Of a stretch of 64,000 nt of DNA, positions 43,790 through 55,417 are shown piece after piece. The notes beneath the pieces are model-generated. The model made no database searches. It was given only the letters and a program-made list of their open reading frames with translations, and was not told the origin of the DNA. Source of the stretch: Phymorhynchus buccinoides (taxonomy: Eukaryota; Mollusca; Gastropoda; Neogastropoda; Raphitomidae); NCBI GenBank assembly GCA_017654935.2, contig CM065684.1, forward strand, positions 55,789,738-55,853,737, given 5' to 3'. Both the position numbers and the translations under genes were made by a program. Positions within the stretch are counted from its first letter, which is position 1. Each line of letters starts with the position of its first letter.

Positions 43790-43905
43790 GTTTCTTTTTT
43801 GTTTACTACTGTGCTAAGCCCAAGTCAGTAACCTCGTGCTTCCCAAATGGCGAAAAGAAGAGTTCAAATTTGCCGGAAGACGGAAGTGAATTTTGTAAGG
43901 GAGAT
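43790..43905 (-). promoter_or_regulatory. Putative CDIN1 core promoter with ETS-type sites
   Basis: Upstream of the exon 1 ATG on the - strand lies ACTTCCGTCTTCCGGC (complement of 43874-43889), two adjacent CTTCCG cores as bound by ETS factors in housekeeping promoters, plus GCCAT (YY1-like) at 43845-43850. There is no TATA box. On the + strand ATGGCGAAAAGAAG at 43847 opens a short reading frame before a GTAAGG donor-like site, so a divergent transcript is conceivable. Function is inferred. Confidence 0.4.
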
Positions 43906-44017
43906 AAGGTTCACAACTCTCAAATCTCAATCTAAAACAAATCATGAGAGTTATCTCGCCATAACATACGCGTGTAAAAATAGTATGTCGATGCCGTGTA
44001 CGCACGCTTGCCCTCAC

Positions 44018-44020
44018 CCC

Positions 44021-44082
<62 letters not shown>

Positions 44083-44106
44083 AAATTCAATCAATCAATC
44101 TCTCTC

Positions 44107-44171
<65 letters not shown>

Positions 44172-44195
44172 CCCCCCCCTCTCTCTTTCTCTCTC
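44018..44195. repeat. Poly-C and (CT)n low-complexity run
   Basis: C run 44024-44051, then (CT)n to 44080, a short unique part, (CT)n 44108-44168 and a second C run. Confidence 0.95.
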
Positions 44196-44429
44196 TCTGT
44201 GTGTGAATGAATGAATTAACTTTTCTTTTTGAGCGGATAAGAATAGATTAAGCAACGATGCTTATTTTTTTTATATACTACCCATGCAGTCCTCATGAAA
44301 ATAGAAAAAAGAAGAAAAGGGAACACAACATAAATAAAAGAACACCCATACAAGAAAACAATAGGCCTAGTTATTGTGTGACGAAAATAATGGTAACAGC
44401 AATAAAATATATCCCATCCTTCTTTTTAG

Positions 44430-44436
44430 ACACACA

Positions 44437-44478
<42 letters not shown>
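44430..44478. repeat. (CA)n microsatellite
   Basis: CA dinucleotide run with one CATA interruption. Confidence 0.95.
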
Positions 44479-44479
<1 letters not shown>

Positions 44480-44655
44480 CATGAGAGCGCGCGCACTTCA
44501 AAATTACCACAATGTGTTCAAGCTTTTGAGATTTTATTCGCATCTCTTCTTTAGGAAATTCTGTTTAGCATAGCATTCTGCTAAATAAATTACAATGCAT
44601 AATCAGAAAACTATGTGATTAGGTCTATAATTACATTATAGGGCTTATAATCTAC

Positions 44656-44872
44656 TAGGGGAAGACGGGGTAAAAAGCGCATGGGCGGGTAAGAAGCCCA
44701 CCCCAATTATCTCATGAAATAAAGAAAATGTCAGTCAATTTGCCCATGAGACGAATGCTAGACATTAACGCTCGTCTCACGGGCAAAATGAAACTGAAAT
44801 TTGCTTCATTTCATGAGATAATTGGGGTGGGCTTCTTACCCGCCCATGCGCTTTTTACCCTGTCTTCCCCTA
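44656..44872. mobile_element. Long hairpin element, copy 1
   Basis: Almost perfect palindrome of 217 bp: TAGGGGAAGACGGGGTAAAA ... complement at the end. Inner arms ATGGGCGGGTAAGAAGCCCA and CAATTATCTCATGAAATAAA pair with the right half; centre near 44765. No ORF. Confidence 0.85.
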
Positions 44873-44942
44873 TGGTTAAATAATGACACACGTTAAATAG
44901 TTACTATGAACTCCTCATTTTTAATATAAATGAAACCATGCA

Positions 44943-45160
44943 TTGGGGAACACGGGGTAAAAAGCGCATGGGCGGGTAAGAAGCCCATGCCAATTATCTC
45001 ATGAAATAAAGACAATTTCAGTCAAATTTGCCCATGAGACGAATGCTAAACATTAACACTCGTCTCATGGGCAAAATGTGACTGAAATTTGCTTAATTTC
45101 ATGAGATAATTGGCATGGGCTTCTTACCCGCCCATGGGCTTTTTACCCCGTCTTCACCTA
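44943..45160. mobile_element. Long hairpin element, copy 2
   Basis: Same palindrome as 44656-44872, with 'catgcc' in place of 'cacccc' in both arms: compensated changes that keep the hairpin paired. The two copies are 70 bases apart in direct orientation. Confidence 0.85.
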
Positions 45161-45478
45161 TCTATGCAAATAAGTTTCATGGCACTTGTTTTCTGTCCCC
45201 TAACAAGAAGCAAAGACCCCGACTCAACACATCCGCCGACTTCGATCGTAACGGGCGTCTATCCAACTACTGCAACACTGATATATGTGAGGCAAGAAGC
45301 TGATGAATAACACTGTCTAAATGAATCTGATGAAATCCTACCAGTTTCGTTTACTGCATAATTTGCGGTGTGCCACTATTCGCCTACGCGAGTTTCGCCT
45401 ACGCACGTTTAATCGAACTGATAAGTAGATTAATATCGCCTAAAATGATTTTTTATTTTAAAGTAGGCCTACAATGCT

Positions 45479-45723
45479 TTAACCCTTTCGCCGCCAGCCA
45501 TTTTCCAGCCAAAAACTACCATTAAACTTGTCTGGGTAGAAAGACAAATGATCTGCAATATTGGGAATTCCTGTGTGTCATGTACAACATTAGGCCTATC
45601 CTTGCCTCCCAAAATCAAGAACATAGGGTTTTCGGATAACAGGTCCTGATTCGATGCCCTTTAGTGACATGGGAATTAAACCATTGTGGTGCAAAAATGC
45701 GACATTGGCGGTGAAAGGGTTAA
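45479..45723. mobile_element. piggyBac-type TTAA MITE, copy 7
   Basis: TTAACCCTTTCGCCGCCA to TGGCGGTGAAAGGGTTAA. Confidence 0.9.
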
Positions 45724-46021
45724 ACTTGAAATTTTTAGTTAGTGTTTGCCAACCCTGTCGTTACGATGCGTCTAGCATTTCCAAACTTAATGATTTTTAT
45801 GTAGTACTACATATAGATATAGTTTCCCAGAGGGAGACGAAAAGAATGAATGAACGAACAAAACTTTTTTTTTCATTGAGGGAAAAAGAGTATGCGCACA
45901 ATAGGCTTTTTTTTACATCTTGCCCTCAAACAAACATGCAAAAAATTATTTAAATATTCAACACAAAAGTAATGAGGCGTGCACAAATTTAGGAGTGTGA
46001 TTTTTTTATGGGCGTGCACGC

Positions 46022-46040
46022 TGACGTCATTATGACGTCA
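46022..46040. promoter_or_regulatory. Two consensus CRE palindromes 11 bp apart
   Basis: TGACGTCA at 46022-46029 and 46033-46040. Each is a full CREB/ATF site; spacing puts them about one helical turn apart. No gene start is seen next to them, so this may be chance or part of a mobile element. Confidence 0.4.
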
Positions 46041-46153
46041 TCGTAGCTACTAAACACATAATTCTTACAAGATCAGCGGAGCATAGACAGTGAAAAATCA
46101 CCTCCCCAAATACAAAGGCGATCAAGCAATTAACTGATTTTCTGTGATTTTTT

Positions 46154-46398
46154 TTACCCTTTTATCGCCAATGTCACATTTATGCACCACAATGGTTTAA
46201 CACCCATGTCACTAAAAGGCATCACACCAGGGTCTGTTATCCGAAGACTATTTTCAAACTTTTGGGAGGCAAGGATAGGCCTAATTTTATACATGTCACA
46301 GAGGAATTCCCAATATTGCAGATAGTTTCATTTTCTCTACCCAGACAAGTTTAATTGTATTTTTGGGGCTGAAAAATGGCTGGCGGCGAAAGGGTTAA
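46154..46398. mobile_element. piggyBac-type TTAA MITE, copy 8
   Basis: Left end TTTACCCTTTTATCGCCA (TTAA decayed); right end TGGCGGCGAAAGGGTTAA. Confidence 0.88.
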
Positions 46399-46639
46399 AG
46401 TATACCCATGATTTTGTGCAGTCATACTGTAGGCTACAACCTAACACGACACAAACTGGACCAAGACTGTAGTCAACTAAACTGATAGTGAGCAAATGTG
46501 TAGATGTGTACTAGATCATAATTATAATGCCTGGAATGATGATTGTTTCTGACCTTTCCCAAAACATTTATCAATCATTATTTTCATCAGTGTTGTTTTA
46601 AATCATAGATACCAGCTCTCTGCATCAATTGATCTAAGC

Positions 46640-47425
46640 AGATATTATTATTATTATGAACATGTATACGCCTAATCAAATGAATGCCCTAGGTGCTTAC
46701 AATAAATGTATAATTTAAAACGCCCCCCCCTCCCTCCACACACACACACACACACACACAGTCACACACACACACACGTGCGCGTGCGTGCACAGACCAG
46801 ATCAGGAAAGGACTTGTTAAATGATGAATTTTCAGATGGCGTTTGAATGTGGGCAGAGAAGGTGAGTGTCTGAGAGAGTGGGCCAACTGATTCAAAGTGA
46901 TAGGAGCTTGATAAGCGAAAGAACGTTGGCCAAAGGTTTTAGTGCGGGCATGTAGGGATGCGATAGAGGCGGGTGTCAGATGAGGAGCGCATAGCTCGAG
47001 ATGGAGTATAGAGGTGAAACATATCAGTGAGCTATTCAGGGCAGGAGGACTCGATATATTTGAAGCAGAGAGAAGCAATCTTGTAGGATATTCATTGCTG
47101 AACAGGGAGCCAGTGGAGAGAGCACAGCAAATTAAGGAGAGCAGATGATTGATAGGGTGTGGTTTGAGAGTAAACTATTTGTCTAAATGGCATCACCCCC
47201 CCCCCACCCCCCCCCCCCCCCCCCCCTCCGGATACATCACCCTGCCATTCTCCCCCGGACATTTCCCCCCTGGGTATTTGCCACCCTGTTCATCCCCCCC
47301 CCCCCCCCCGGTCACTTGCCCCCTGGTACTTTTGCCCCCCAGACACTTGCCCCCCCCCCCCCCCCCCCATTCACGGCAGACATCCCCCCCCTGGACATCC
47401 ACCACCCCACTTCTGTATGTATGTA

Positions 47426-47524
<99 letters not shown>

Positions 47525-47898
47525 TATGTCTATGTCTCTGTCTACCTGTCCATCCGTCTGTCTGTCTGTCTCTCTCTCTCACACTTGCCCCCGAGTGTGT
47601 GTGTGCGTGCGTGTGTGTGTGCGTGTGTGTGTGCGTGTGTGTGTGCGTGTGCGTGTTGTGTGTGTGTGTGCGTGCGTGCGCGCGTGCGCGTGCGTGTGTA
47701 TGTATGTCTGTGAGCGCACGTGCGTGCATATGTGTGTAGCTGTGTATGTGTGTGTGCATGCATGTGTGTGTACACACGCATGTGCACACACACACACACA
47801 CTCGGGGACAAGTAAGAGCCTGAGAGAGTGAGAGAGAGACAGACAGACGGGACAAGTAGAAAGAGACATAGACAGACCACAGAGACACACACACACAA

Positions 47899-47993
<95 letters not shown>

Positions 47994-48480
47994 GGCCCAG
48001 AGGGGAAATGTCCGCAGTGAATGGGTGGCAAGTATTAGGGGGGCAAAAGTACCAGGGGGCGAGTGACCGGGGGGGGGGTGGGGGGGGCAGGGGGGAAGTG
48101 TCCAGGGGGGGGGCGCGGGGGGGAGGGGCGGAGTGGCCTAGAACCTGTTTAAATGTACATTTATGTTTAATGTCTTTAATTAATATTTTATATTTTGATA
48201 TATCTCATATTATTTTACATGGTGGAAGACAAGTTTCCATGTACATGTGCGTTGTATAATGCCAATGGACAATAAAGTGACTTATGATTTATGACTTATG
48301 GAGTTACATGGTCATATTTAGAAGAGCAGAAGATGAGGCGGGCAGCATGATTTTGAACTTTTTAAAATTTGTTGATGAGGTGAGAGACAAAAGTACATTA
48401 CAGTAATCAAGGCAGGATACTACAAAGGCACAGACAAAAGCTTTAGTGTCTCTTGAAAGGAGATATTATGTGGAGGTGCT
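46640..48480 (-). mobile_element. LINE 3' end split by a palindromic repeat
   Basis: The 5' piece (48480-48290, - strand) reads KAFVCAFVVSCLDYCNVLLS. The 3' piece (47165-46690) reads LLNLLCSLHWLPVQQ, then frame-shifted QRSFAYQAPITLNQLAHSL and FKRHLKIHH. Joined, these give the LDYCN-LHWLP-FK block order of a CR1/L2-like ORF2, so 47166-48290 is an insertion. The 3' UTR has a (GT)n run (46738-46780 region) and an (ATT)n tail at 46640-46660. Confidence 0.78.
47166..48140. repeat. Imperfect palindrome: C-rich, (GT)n, (CA)n, G-rich
   Basis: The left half has repeated CACTTGCCCCC-type units between C runs; the right half has the complement (GGGGGCGAGTGACC, GGGGGAAGTGTCC). GT runs 47431-47521 and 47600-47700 pair with CA runs 47905-47991. 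CTGTCTGTCTGTC (47555-47567) and GACAGACAGACGG (47838-47850) also pair. Centre near 47700-47780. All its long ORFs are low-complexity artefacts. Confidence 0.85.
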
Positions 48481-48489
48481 TTGATCGGG

Positions 48490-48874
48490 TGCGGTATTAT
48501 TAAGGTTCACACTGCCATGAACGTTGTTTTGAATAATTCAGTTTGTCTAGACAGACTTCACTCTTGTTTAAAAATACTGTATTGGTCCATATTGAATTGG
48601 ACGTTGTTTCAAGCTATGCCGTTAGTGTGCGCATTTTCCTTAGCGATGTTTGAATGTACTTCATTGGTACAAACAGACATGAATAACGTTTCATCTGGTC
48701 AATCAGAAAATCATTATTGCTTCAAGAGTTTCAGTTGGTCCAGGCGTAAACCAGATTTGTTTCAAGCTTTTCCATGGGCCCAAGCAGACATTATAGTTCA
48801 AACTGCTTCCTTGACCTATGCAGGTATTAAGTTTTGTTTTTAAAGTTACTTAATTTAATTGGTCCATACATACA
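48490..48874. repeat. Decayed minisatellite 3' of the - strand NAT gene
   Basis: On the - strand this region holds diverged units of the 40-bp repeat found 3' of the other NAT gene: GCTTGAAACAA (e.g. near 48549 and 48757) and TGGACCAA-like motifs, spaced about 40-50 bp apart. It begins directly after the stop codon. Confidence 0.65.
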
Positions 48875-49768
48875 CTAATTTTGTTTCAAGCTGCGCCATT
48901 GGTTCAGAGCGCGGCTCACCACTTCTTCAGGTAGGGAAGGGAAATAAGTGCAGTATTTGTCGACAATGGCCTGGTCTCCATCTAGAGTAGTGGTCTCCAT
49001 CTCTCCCCCCTCCACCTCCACCATCAGTTTGTTGCTGACCAAAATCACTGCTTTTTTGTTAGGGTAGGCCATAGCTCTCACTGAGTGGTGAAATGGTGTG
49101 AGGCCCGGCACAGTGAACACTTTGTCAAAGCCTGTATCAAAATCGGACAAGTCGTTTGATGGTTTCAACTCAAAGGAATAAAACCTTTTCCAACGACCCT
49201 CACCAACATTCACCATTTCTTCAAGAGGATTGTTGCCCTTGACTTTGTCGGTACCATGAATACGTACATAAAATCCTTTCTTTAGAATGTACTTGTACTC
49301 CAAAAAGGAATCAACAAACGCTGGAGACTCCTCTTTGAAGTTGAGATCTATGGCTCTGAATGTAGCAAATCCAACTCCGCAGTCCACCAAATGAATGTCG
49401 CCTTTTTTCTCCAGATCATAGATGATGACGATGAGGTGGTCATCAGTTGAGGTGACCCCTGAAGCATTGAGCCGAGCATCAAACCCAATCCCTCTAAGCA
49501 GGCCCCAGGTGAAGGCATTGATATTATAGCATAGTCCACCGATGCCCGCTTCACATTCTTCTTTGATTTGTTCCACGGAGGGCCGTTTTCTTTGCTCAGG
49601 TGGTGTAGCCATCAGCGTCACACTCTGGAAAGGAACGTGGGCCTGGATTGACTTCAAAATTTCCTCCAGCAGGGCTTTTCGGTCGTTGTGGTCATGGAAA
49701 CGTTGCTGCACGTGCTGGATTCCCCAGTTGTCCTCTAGGAAGGATACGGCCTCCTGTGTGCTGAACAT
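48875..49768 (-). CDS. Arylamine N-acetyltransferase, copy 1 (complete)
   Basis: Cytosolic acetyl-CoA:arylamine N-acetyltransferase family (NAT): a ping-pong enzyme that moves acetyl from acetyl-CoA to an active-site Cys and then to an arylamine, hydrazine or similar amine. 297 residues, close to the usual 290. Full catalytic triad visible: C80 in GIGGLCYN, H111 in DDHLIVII, D129 in HLVDCGVGF. Single coding exon. I chose MFSTQEAVSF as start because it is shared with copy 2 and has an optimal GCCACCATG context; an in-frame ATG four codons upstream (49780) is not conserved. A splice acceptor (TGTTCTCCACAG, exon begins 49793) precedes it, implying an upstream untranslated exon as in vertebrate NATs. 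Divergent to copy 2, 8 kb away. Substrate unknown; invertebrate NATs are poorly characterised. Confidence 0.93.
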   Translation of the reverse strand: MFSTQEAVSFLEDNWGIQHVQQRFHDHNDRKALLEEILKSIQAHVPFQSVTLMATPPEQRKRPSVEQIKEECEAGIGGLCYNINAFTWGLLRGIGFDARLNASGVTSTDDHLIVIIYDLEKKGDIHLVDCGVGFATFRAIDLNFKEESPAFVDSFLEYKYILKKGFYVRIHGTDKVKGNNPLEEMVNVGEGRWKRFYSFELKPSNDLSDFDTGFDKVFTVPGLTPFHHSVRAMAYPNKKAVILVSNKLMVEVEGGEMETTTLDGDQAIVDKYCTYFPSLPEEVVSRALNQWRSLKQN

Positions 49769-49799
49769 GGTGGCTGGCATGAAGAGCGAATCACTGTGG

Positions 49800-51215
49800 A
49801 GAACACAAAAACAAGAATAGAACTGACAAATGCAAAACCTCTGTCTAAAGATGTGGCTCAGTTTGAATTGAGTGAAAGCCTACTAGATGGCGTAGAGGCC
49901 CAACAAAACCCCCCACAAAAACAAAACAAAAACAAACGACAATTACCACCAAACACCCCTTCCCCCAAAACAACAACAACGACAACACACACACCTCCAC
50001 CACCACCACCAAAACAAACAATGAGGTAAGGAGAGGGTAACATAAAATACTGTAAACAAGGGCATCGCTGAGCGGCAGATATGTCCTTTCCTGGTTACAC
50101 CATGTACCTCCCCTGCCCCTCACATCTTAGCCCCCACATGTAACTGCAAAAATCTCCTTGCATCCTTTGAGTGATATGCCTTTGAGTGATATGTCTATGA
50201 ACCCTTGACTAGAGTGCATATCCTTTACTGCAGTGCACATCCTTAATCGCTGGGGTGCACACCCTTAACGCTGAGACATGTTTGCCGCTCGGCAACATTT
50301 AAATACCACAAGTTGAACTTCCAGTTCAAGGATTATCTTCTTCACTGATATGTATGTGAAGCAGAACAACAACCGGAGTAATGATATGTTATAATAATTA
50401 TATAAATTCCCATTTCAAGGCTGACCCTGTGAACCCTTAGTTATGATTTTCCGGTAAAACTTATGTTGCTTTCTTCCGCGTACACGTGTTAATGTATCTA
50501 AGCATTGTCTTATTTTGTTGAACAAATTAGGCAATTGCATCTCTGGCATCTCTGATAGTCATCATTGTGAGAGAACGACCCTTGGTTCTCATAATGTTTG
50601 GTGTTTTCATTTGAATCATAAGTGTATCTGTTGTTACCTACTGGTTGTTGTCTTACTGGGCTGGGGTTTTAAAGCCATGTTACTGAACTATGTGTTGCTG
50701 GCCTAACTGCTGCGTCCCTTGACAAATTAATTCAGTTTTATTGTTGAAGACTGGATGTCAGTCATGATTAAATGTCTGCGTTGGTTTTTAAACAAGATTG
50801 TATTCATAAACAAACATTTGATATGATAGGAGCAATCGCATAGTTAGAGAACACAAGCTAAAACTTGTACTGGGTGCTCAAACATCTACAGTATATAGCA
50901 TTAATTGCAATAATTATTGCAAGATAAAACACTGGCTCGGTTGTGATAGGCACGTTATTACTAAGCTAGTCAGTCATATGTAAGGCGTGTGAATGTGCAA
51001 TGCACTATACTATTATTCTAACAGAAGTTTGTTGTATTGCCTTAATCAAATGAAAGTTTTACCTCTAGCGTTCTTTATTTGAACATTTACTCCAACTTTA
51101 AAGTCTAGGTTTACACTGTCTCAGTCAGCCTTACATATTGACAAAGGGGTGATAGAACTAGGCATACAAGTAATGTGATGCCATGCCTGCCCGTTGCAAT
51201 GTCAACGCCGGTCTT
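49800..51215. other. Intergenic/5' intron, no gene recognised
   Basis: Probably the upstream intron and promoter side of the - strand NAT gene. Contains ACA/CCA-rich simple sequence (49900-50030) and a short run of related 'gagtgatatg' and 'gcacatccttaa' motifs (50165-50275). No splice-consistent coding exon was found. Confidence 0.5.
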
Positions 51216-51223
51216 GTAGAAAC

Positions 51224-51698
51224 TAGAGTTGATAACCGGTTCAAAATACGAACCGGTTTAAACCGGTTTCCCCATTCGAACCGGTTTTATAGGACCGGCT
51301 TTTTAACCAGTACTCGCATCACTAGTTTCACCTATGCAAACACATATTTATTTGTCAGAATATTCACACACACGCACGCACGCGCACACACACACACAAT
51401 AAAGAAACGTATGACTTATGACACACACAGTGACACACACTCAACTCAACACTCAGTCAAAGTCAAAGCCATACACCACCACAAACTAGAAACAGCTATT
51501 CTTGGTTTACAAACACCCAATCTGCGCTGAGAATCAGTGTTGTTTTTTCGAAAAGAATGCGTTATTCTATGAAAAAACTTACTTTCAGTTTGCAGTTAAA
51601 AAAAACCCGGTTCACAGCAACTCGAACCGGTTTTACGAACCGCGAAAGTTTAGCACCGGTTTTTCGGTTCAAACCGTTTTTTCCCCCCCCCACCTCTA
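51224..51698. mobile_element. hAT MITE with 8-bp target duplication
   Basis: Ends TAGAGTTG and CACCTCTA (TAGAGGTG when read inward) with a perfect 8-bp duplication GTAGAAAC at 51216-51223 and 51699-51706: the classic hAT signature. Both sub-terminal regions contain many AACCGGTT-type motifs; a short CA run lies at 51366-51398. No transposase. Confidence 0.88.
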
Positions 51699-51753
51699 GT
51701 AGAAACCGACTTACTCAGCATACTCAGTGTAACATACAGGTTTATCATCATGA

Positions 51754-51767
51754 GTCACACACACACA

Positions 51768-51825
<58 letters not shown>

Positions 51826-52066
51826 TGTCGCAGCCAAAAAAGTCGCTCAGTCAAATAAATCGCCCGGCTACTATGAGAGTGTGTATTTGCGACATTTTGC
51901 GACATTGAGCATGAATCACAAATTTCAATTTTTTTCTAGGGTTAGGGTTAGGGTTAGGTAAATGGTTCAAGTACAGAAAAAGTGAAATTTCTGGTTGTCG
52001 CAAATACACACTCTCATAGTAGCGGGCGATTTATTTGACTGAGCGACTTTTTTTTACTGCGACACG

Positions 52067-52109
<43 letters not shown>

Positions 52110-52118
52110 GCGCACACG

Positions 52119-52177
<59 letters not shown>

Positions 52178-52195
52178 CACCACCACCACACACAC
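51754..52195. repeat. (CA)n tracts flanking a palindromic element with a TTAGGG core
   Basis: CA runs 51754-51825 and 52066-52180 enclose a 237-bp palindromic element, 51827-52063. Its arms GTCGCAG...GTCGCTCAGTCAAATAAATC and GATTTATTTGACTGAGCGAC...CTGCGAC pair over about 70 bp. The loop contains TAGGGTTAGGGTTAGGGTTA (51937-51956). Confidence 0.85.
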
Positions 52196-52659
52196 ACTCA
52201 CCACCATCACGCAAATGTGTAATTAAGACACCGCTTGACCACTATAGTGCTTGACTACCACCATAACATTTATGCAAGCTCAAATTTGCAATATTTTGTT
52301 TTAGCACAGATAGAATTTGACAGCATGGCCTTGAGTTTACTCCCCGATAAAGGTTTAAAATTAAACCCCAAGGGTGGCAAGGTCACAGAGTGTTGGCCGC
52401 TATCTTGACCTTATAAAGTCCAACGTTTAATCTGGATGGAATGTTATTCGCGTAGGTGATCATGGTCAGATGGTAAACTAATAATTCGCACAATACATTC
52501 AAGTAAAATTTGACCACAAACTCTTTGAGGATTTCGTTGTAGGCCTACGTTTAAACAGACAGACAAAAGTGACAGTACATGGGGGAAACAGACATATATC
52601 ATGGAATTGTCATCAGCATAAAAGAACAACAACATAATGGACTGTTGGCATTTTAAATT

Positions 52660-52800
52660 ATGGAGCAAATATTCCTTGTTAACGAATAGACCCTACACAG
52701 GAAACCGAATTGAGTTATCTTGTCTAGTATAATTATTTGAACAAACAAATAAATCATTCAAAATTGTCTGTCATTTTGTGTGTACTGGTAGAATACATAA
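52660..52800 (-). repeat. Copy of the insert found at 40190-40460
   Basis: TGGAGCAAATATTCCTTGTT and CCGAATTGAGTTATCTTGTC match the complement of 40375-40460. Termini not resolved. Confidence 0.6.
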
Positions 52801-53025
52801 AAATAGACATAAGTATGCCCTAAATAGGTGGTATTTGGGATTGTTGACAGTAATGACACTAATAATAAAAAGGCTCTTGCTCAAAAACATTCTGAGCGAC
52901 TTTATGCTGTTTTGTCCCATACTGTAGTCTGTCCTACTGTCCTAAACAATATAGCAAGAACACAAAACGGGTTTACCCACCACTCAATGAAAGAAAGAAA
53001 ACAAATAAAGCAAAGTCGACGTGTG

Positions 53026-53883
<858 letters not shown>

Positions 53884-53917
53884 CCACAGGAATCATTTCA
53901 CTAGATAGTCGTAAAGC

Positions 53918-54078
53918 CAAGCTACTATCTGCTGAAAACCTTAGTATTACTACTAACCCATGAAAAGACTACTATTTTTTTCCCAGCAGTTAGTAGTAAT
54001 ACGACTAACTGCTGAAAAAAATAGTAGTCTTTTCATGGGTTAGTAGTATTAGTAAGGTTTTCAGCAGATAGTAGCTTG
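53918..54078. mobile_element. Hairpin element, 161 bp
   Basis: CAAGCTACTATCTGCTGAAA at the left pairs with its complement at the right. Inner ACTACTAACCCATGAAAAGA also pairs; centre near 53998. No ORF. Confidence 0.85.
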
Positions 54079-54079
54079 A

Positions 54080-54830
54080 CACAACTGACCTTGTCAATCC
54101 TTTCCGCATTCGAAGCAGACGACAGCGTTTGTGTTCTTAAGGGGAGGCGATGCAAAATGAATGACTGGCTTAAGACACTTCTCCCCTCCCTTGGAAACGC
54201 CTCTCGATCTTTAGTATCTTCTTGGTGTACTGGATGTGACAGAAAGTAAATGGGGTTTTTCAGTGTTTGGTTGGCCATGTTGGCCAAAACACATCTTCAA
54301 TTTATCAGCCTGGGTTGTATGGAGAGGAGCCTGTCATTTGTCTCAACACTACCATTACACACAGCTTCAGGAAAAAATGCAGCCCAAAGAACCTTTACTA
54401 CCAACATGTCATCTTTCCAAGCTCACTCCCCAGTGGCCCACCATCAAGTTATGCGTTAGCAAGCTGCATGTGAACCAGATCCTCCACATCCTGACCCTCT
54501 TGGTTGTGGTAGTAAGCAGGTGAATTAGTTCAATGAGCCTAGGCAATTGGATTGAGTCCTCAGCTAGCATTTCCATTTCCAAAGGATGTTCCCTGTCTTG
54601 TTAGCTGCACTAGCTTACTAAGAAACACCACAGTTTAGTACATGTGCAATAGAAAGAGTCTCGTGTGTACAACATGCTTGCAAAGTGAATGAAGTGATTC
54701 TGAAATGATTCAGCCCGGCCCCCATCGGATTTCAAATCAGCAATGAAAACTGAGATGAAAAATGCAAAGAAAAAAACCTTTATGATGCATTTCAAGGTGT
54801 CAGCTTTGGTACCCCAGATCAACTATTAGG
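54080..54830. other. Unassigned unique sequence
   Basis: More balanced base composition than its surroundings, with short ORFs on + (54236-54523) that match nothing I know. A decayed gene or transposon remnant is possible. Confidence 0.3.
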
Positions 54831-54832
54831 CC

Positions 54833-55021
54833 GGGTTCACATTAGACGCGTAAGTGCCGTACGGAAAACCCTAAATAAGTGAAAGAAACAAGGATAAAAG
54901 TTTACGCATATAGGGGAAATTCGGACACGTGCGCAAATCTGTTCCCTTCTTTGTTTCACTTATTTATGGATTGCGCACGGGTTTCCGCATGGGATATCCG
55001 CTTATGTGTGTACACGGCCTT
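54833..55021. mobile_element. Candidate MITE, GGCCGGGTTCACATTAGACG end
   Basis: Left end TAGGCCGGGTTCACATTAGA; reading in from the right, TAAGGCCGTGTACACACATA. The inner parts also partly pair (AAGTGAAAGAAACAA / GTTTCACTTATTT). Family not assigned. Confidence 0.5.
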
Positions 55022-55248
55022 ACTATAGCTATCTCTACCTTGGCCCTTTATTCAAATGGCTTTTATCACTGGTTGAAATAGCCTGTACAAAGGGCCAATA
55101 GTAAGTGAAAGCTGTTCTATAAATGAAATTCTACAGGACTGGAATGTCATGGTACAGCTCTCATTTACTATTGGCCCTTTCTACAGGCTAATGTCAACCA
55201 GTGATAAAAGCCATTTGAGTAAAAGGCCAAGGTAGAGATAGCTATAGT
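55022..55248. mobile_element. Hairpin element, 227 bp
   Basis: ACTATAGCTATCTCTACCTT pairs with AAGGTAGAGATAGCTATAGT; AATGGCTTTTATCACTGGTT and AGGGCCAATAGTAA also pair with the right half. Directly abuts the preceding MITE. Confidence 0.85.
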
Positions 55249-55417
55249 CGTGGAAGACTGACTCTCAAACGAGGGGGCCCTATAAGGAACAAGAAAATAG
55301 ACGTGAATGTCGTACAATGAGAGAGAGATCAAATCAAATCAAATAGGTTTTTATTGCCATTAGCATACATAAGCCTTTATGGCAAGGGGATACTGTCAAA
55401 TAACATATATCATTTTT

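Noticed and set aside
47149..48259. Long Cys-Val / His-Thr ORFs on both strands
   Set aside because: Translations of (GT)n and (CA)n and of C/G runs.
49542..49820. ORF on + opposite the NAT gene
   Set aside because: Shadow of the - strand NAT coding sequence.
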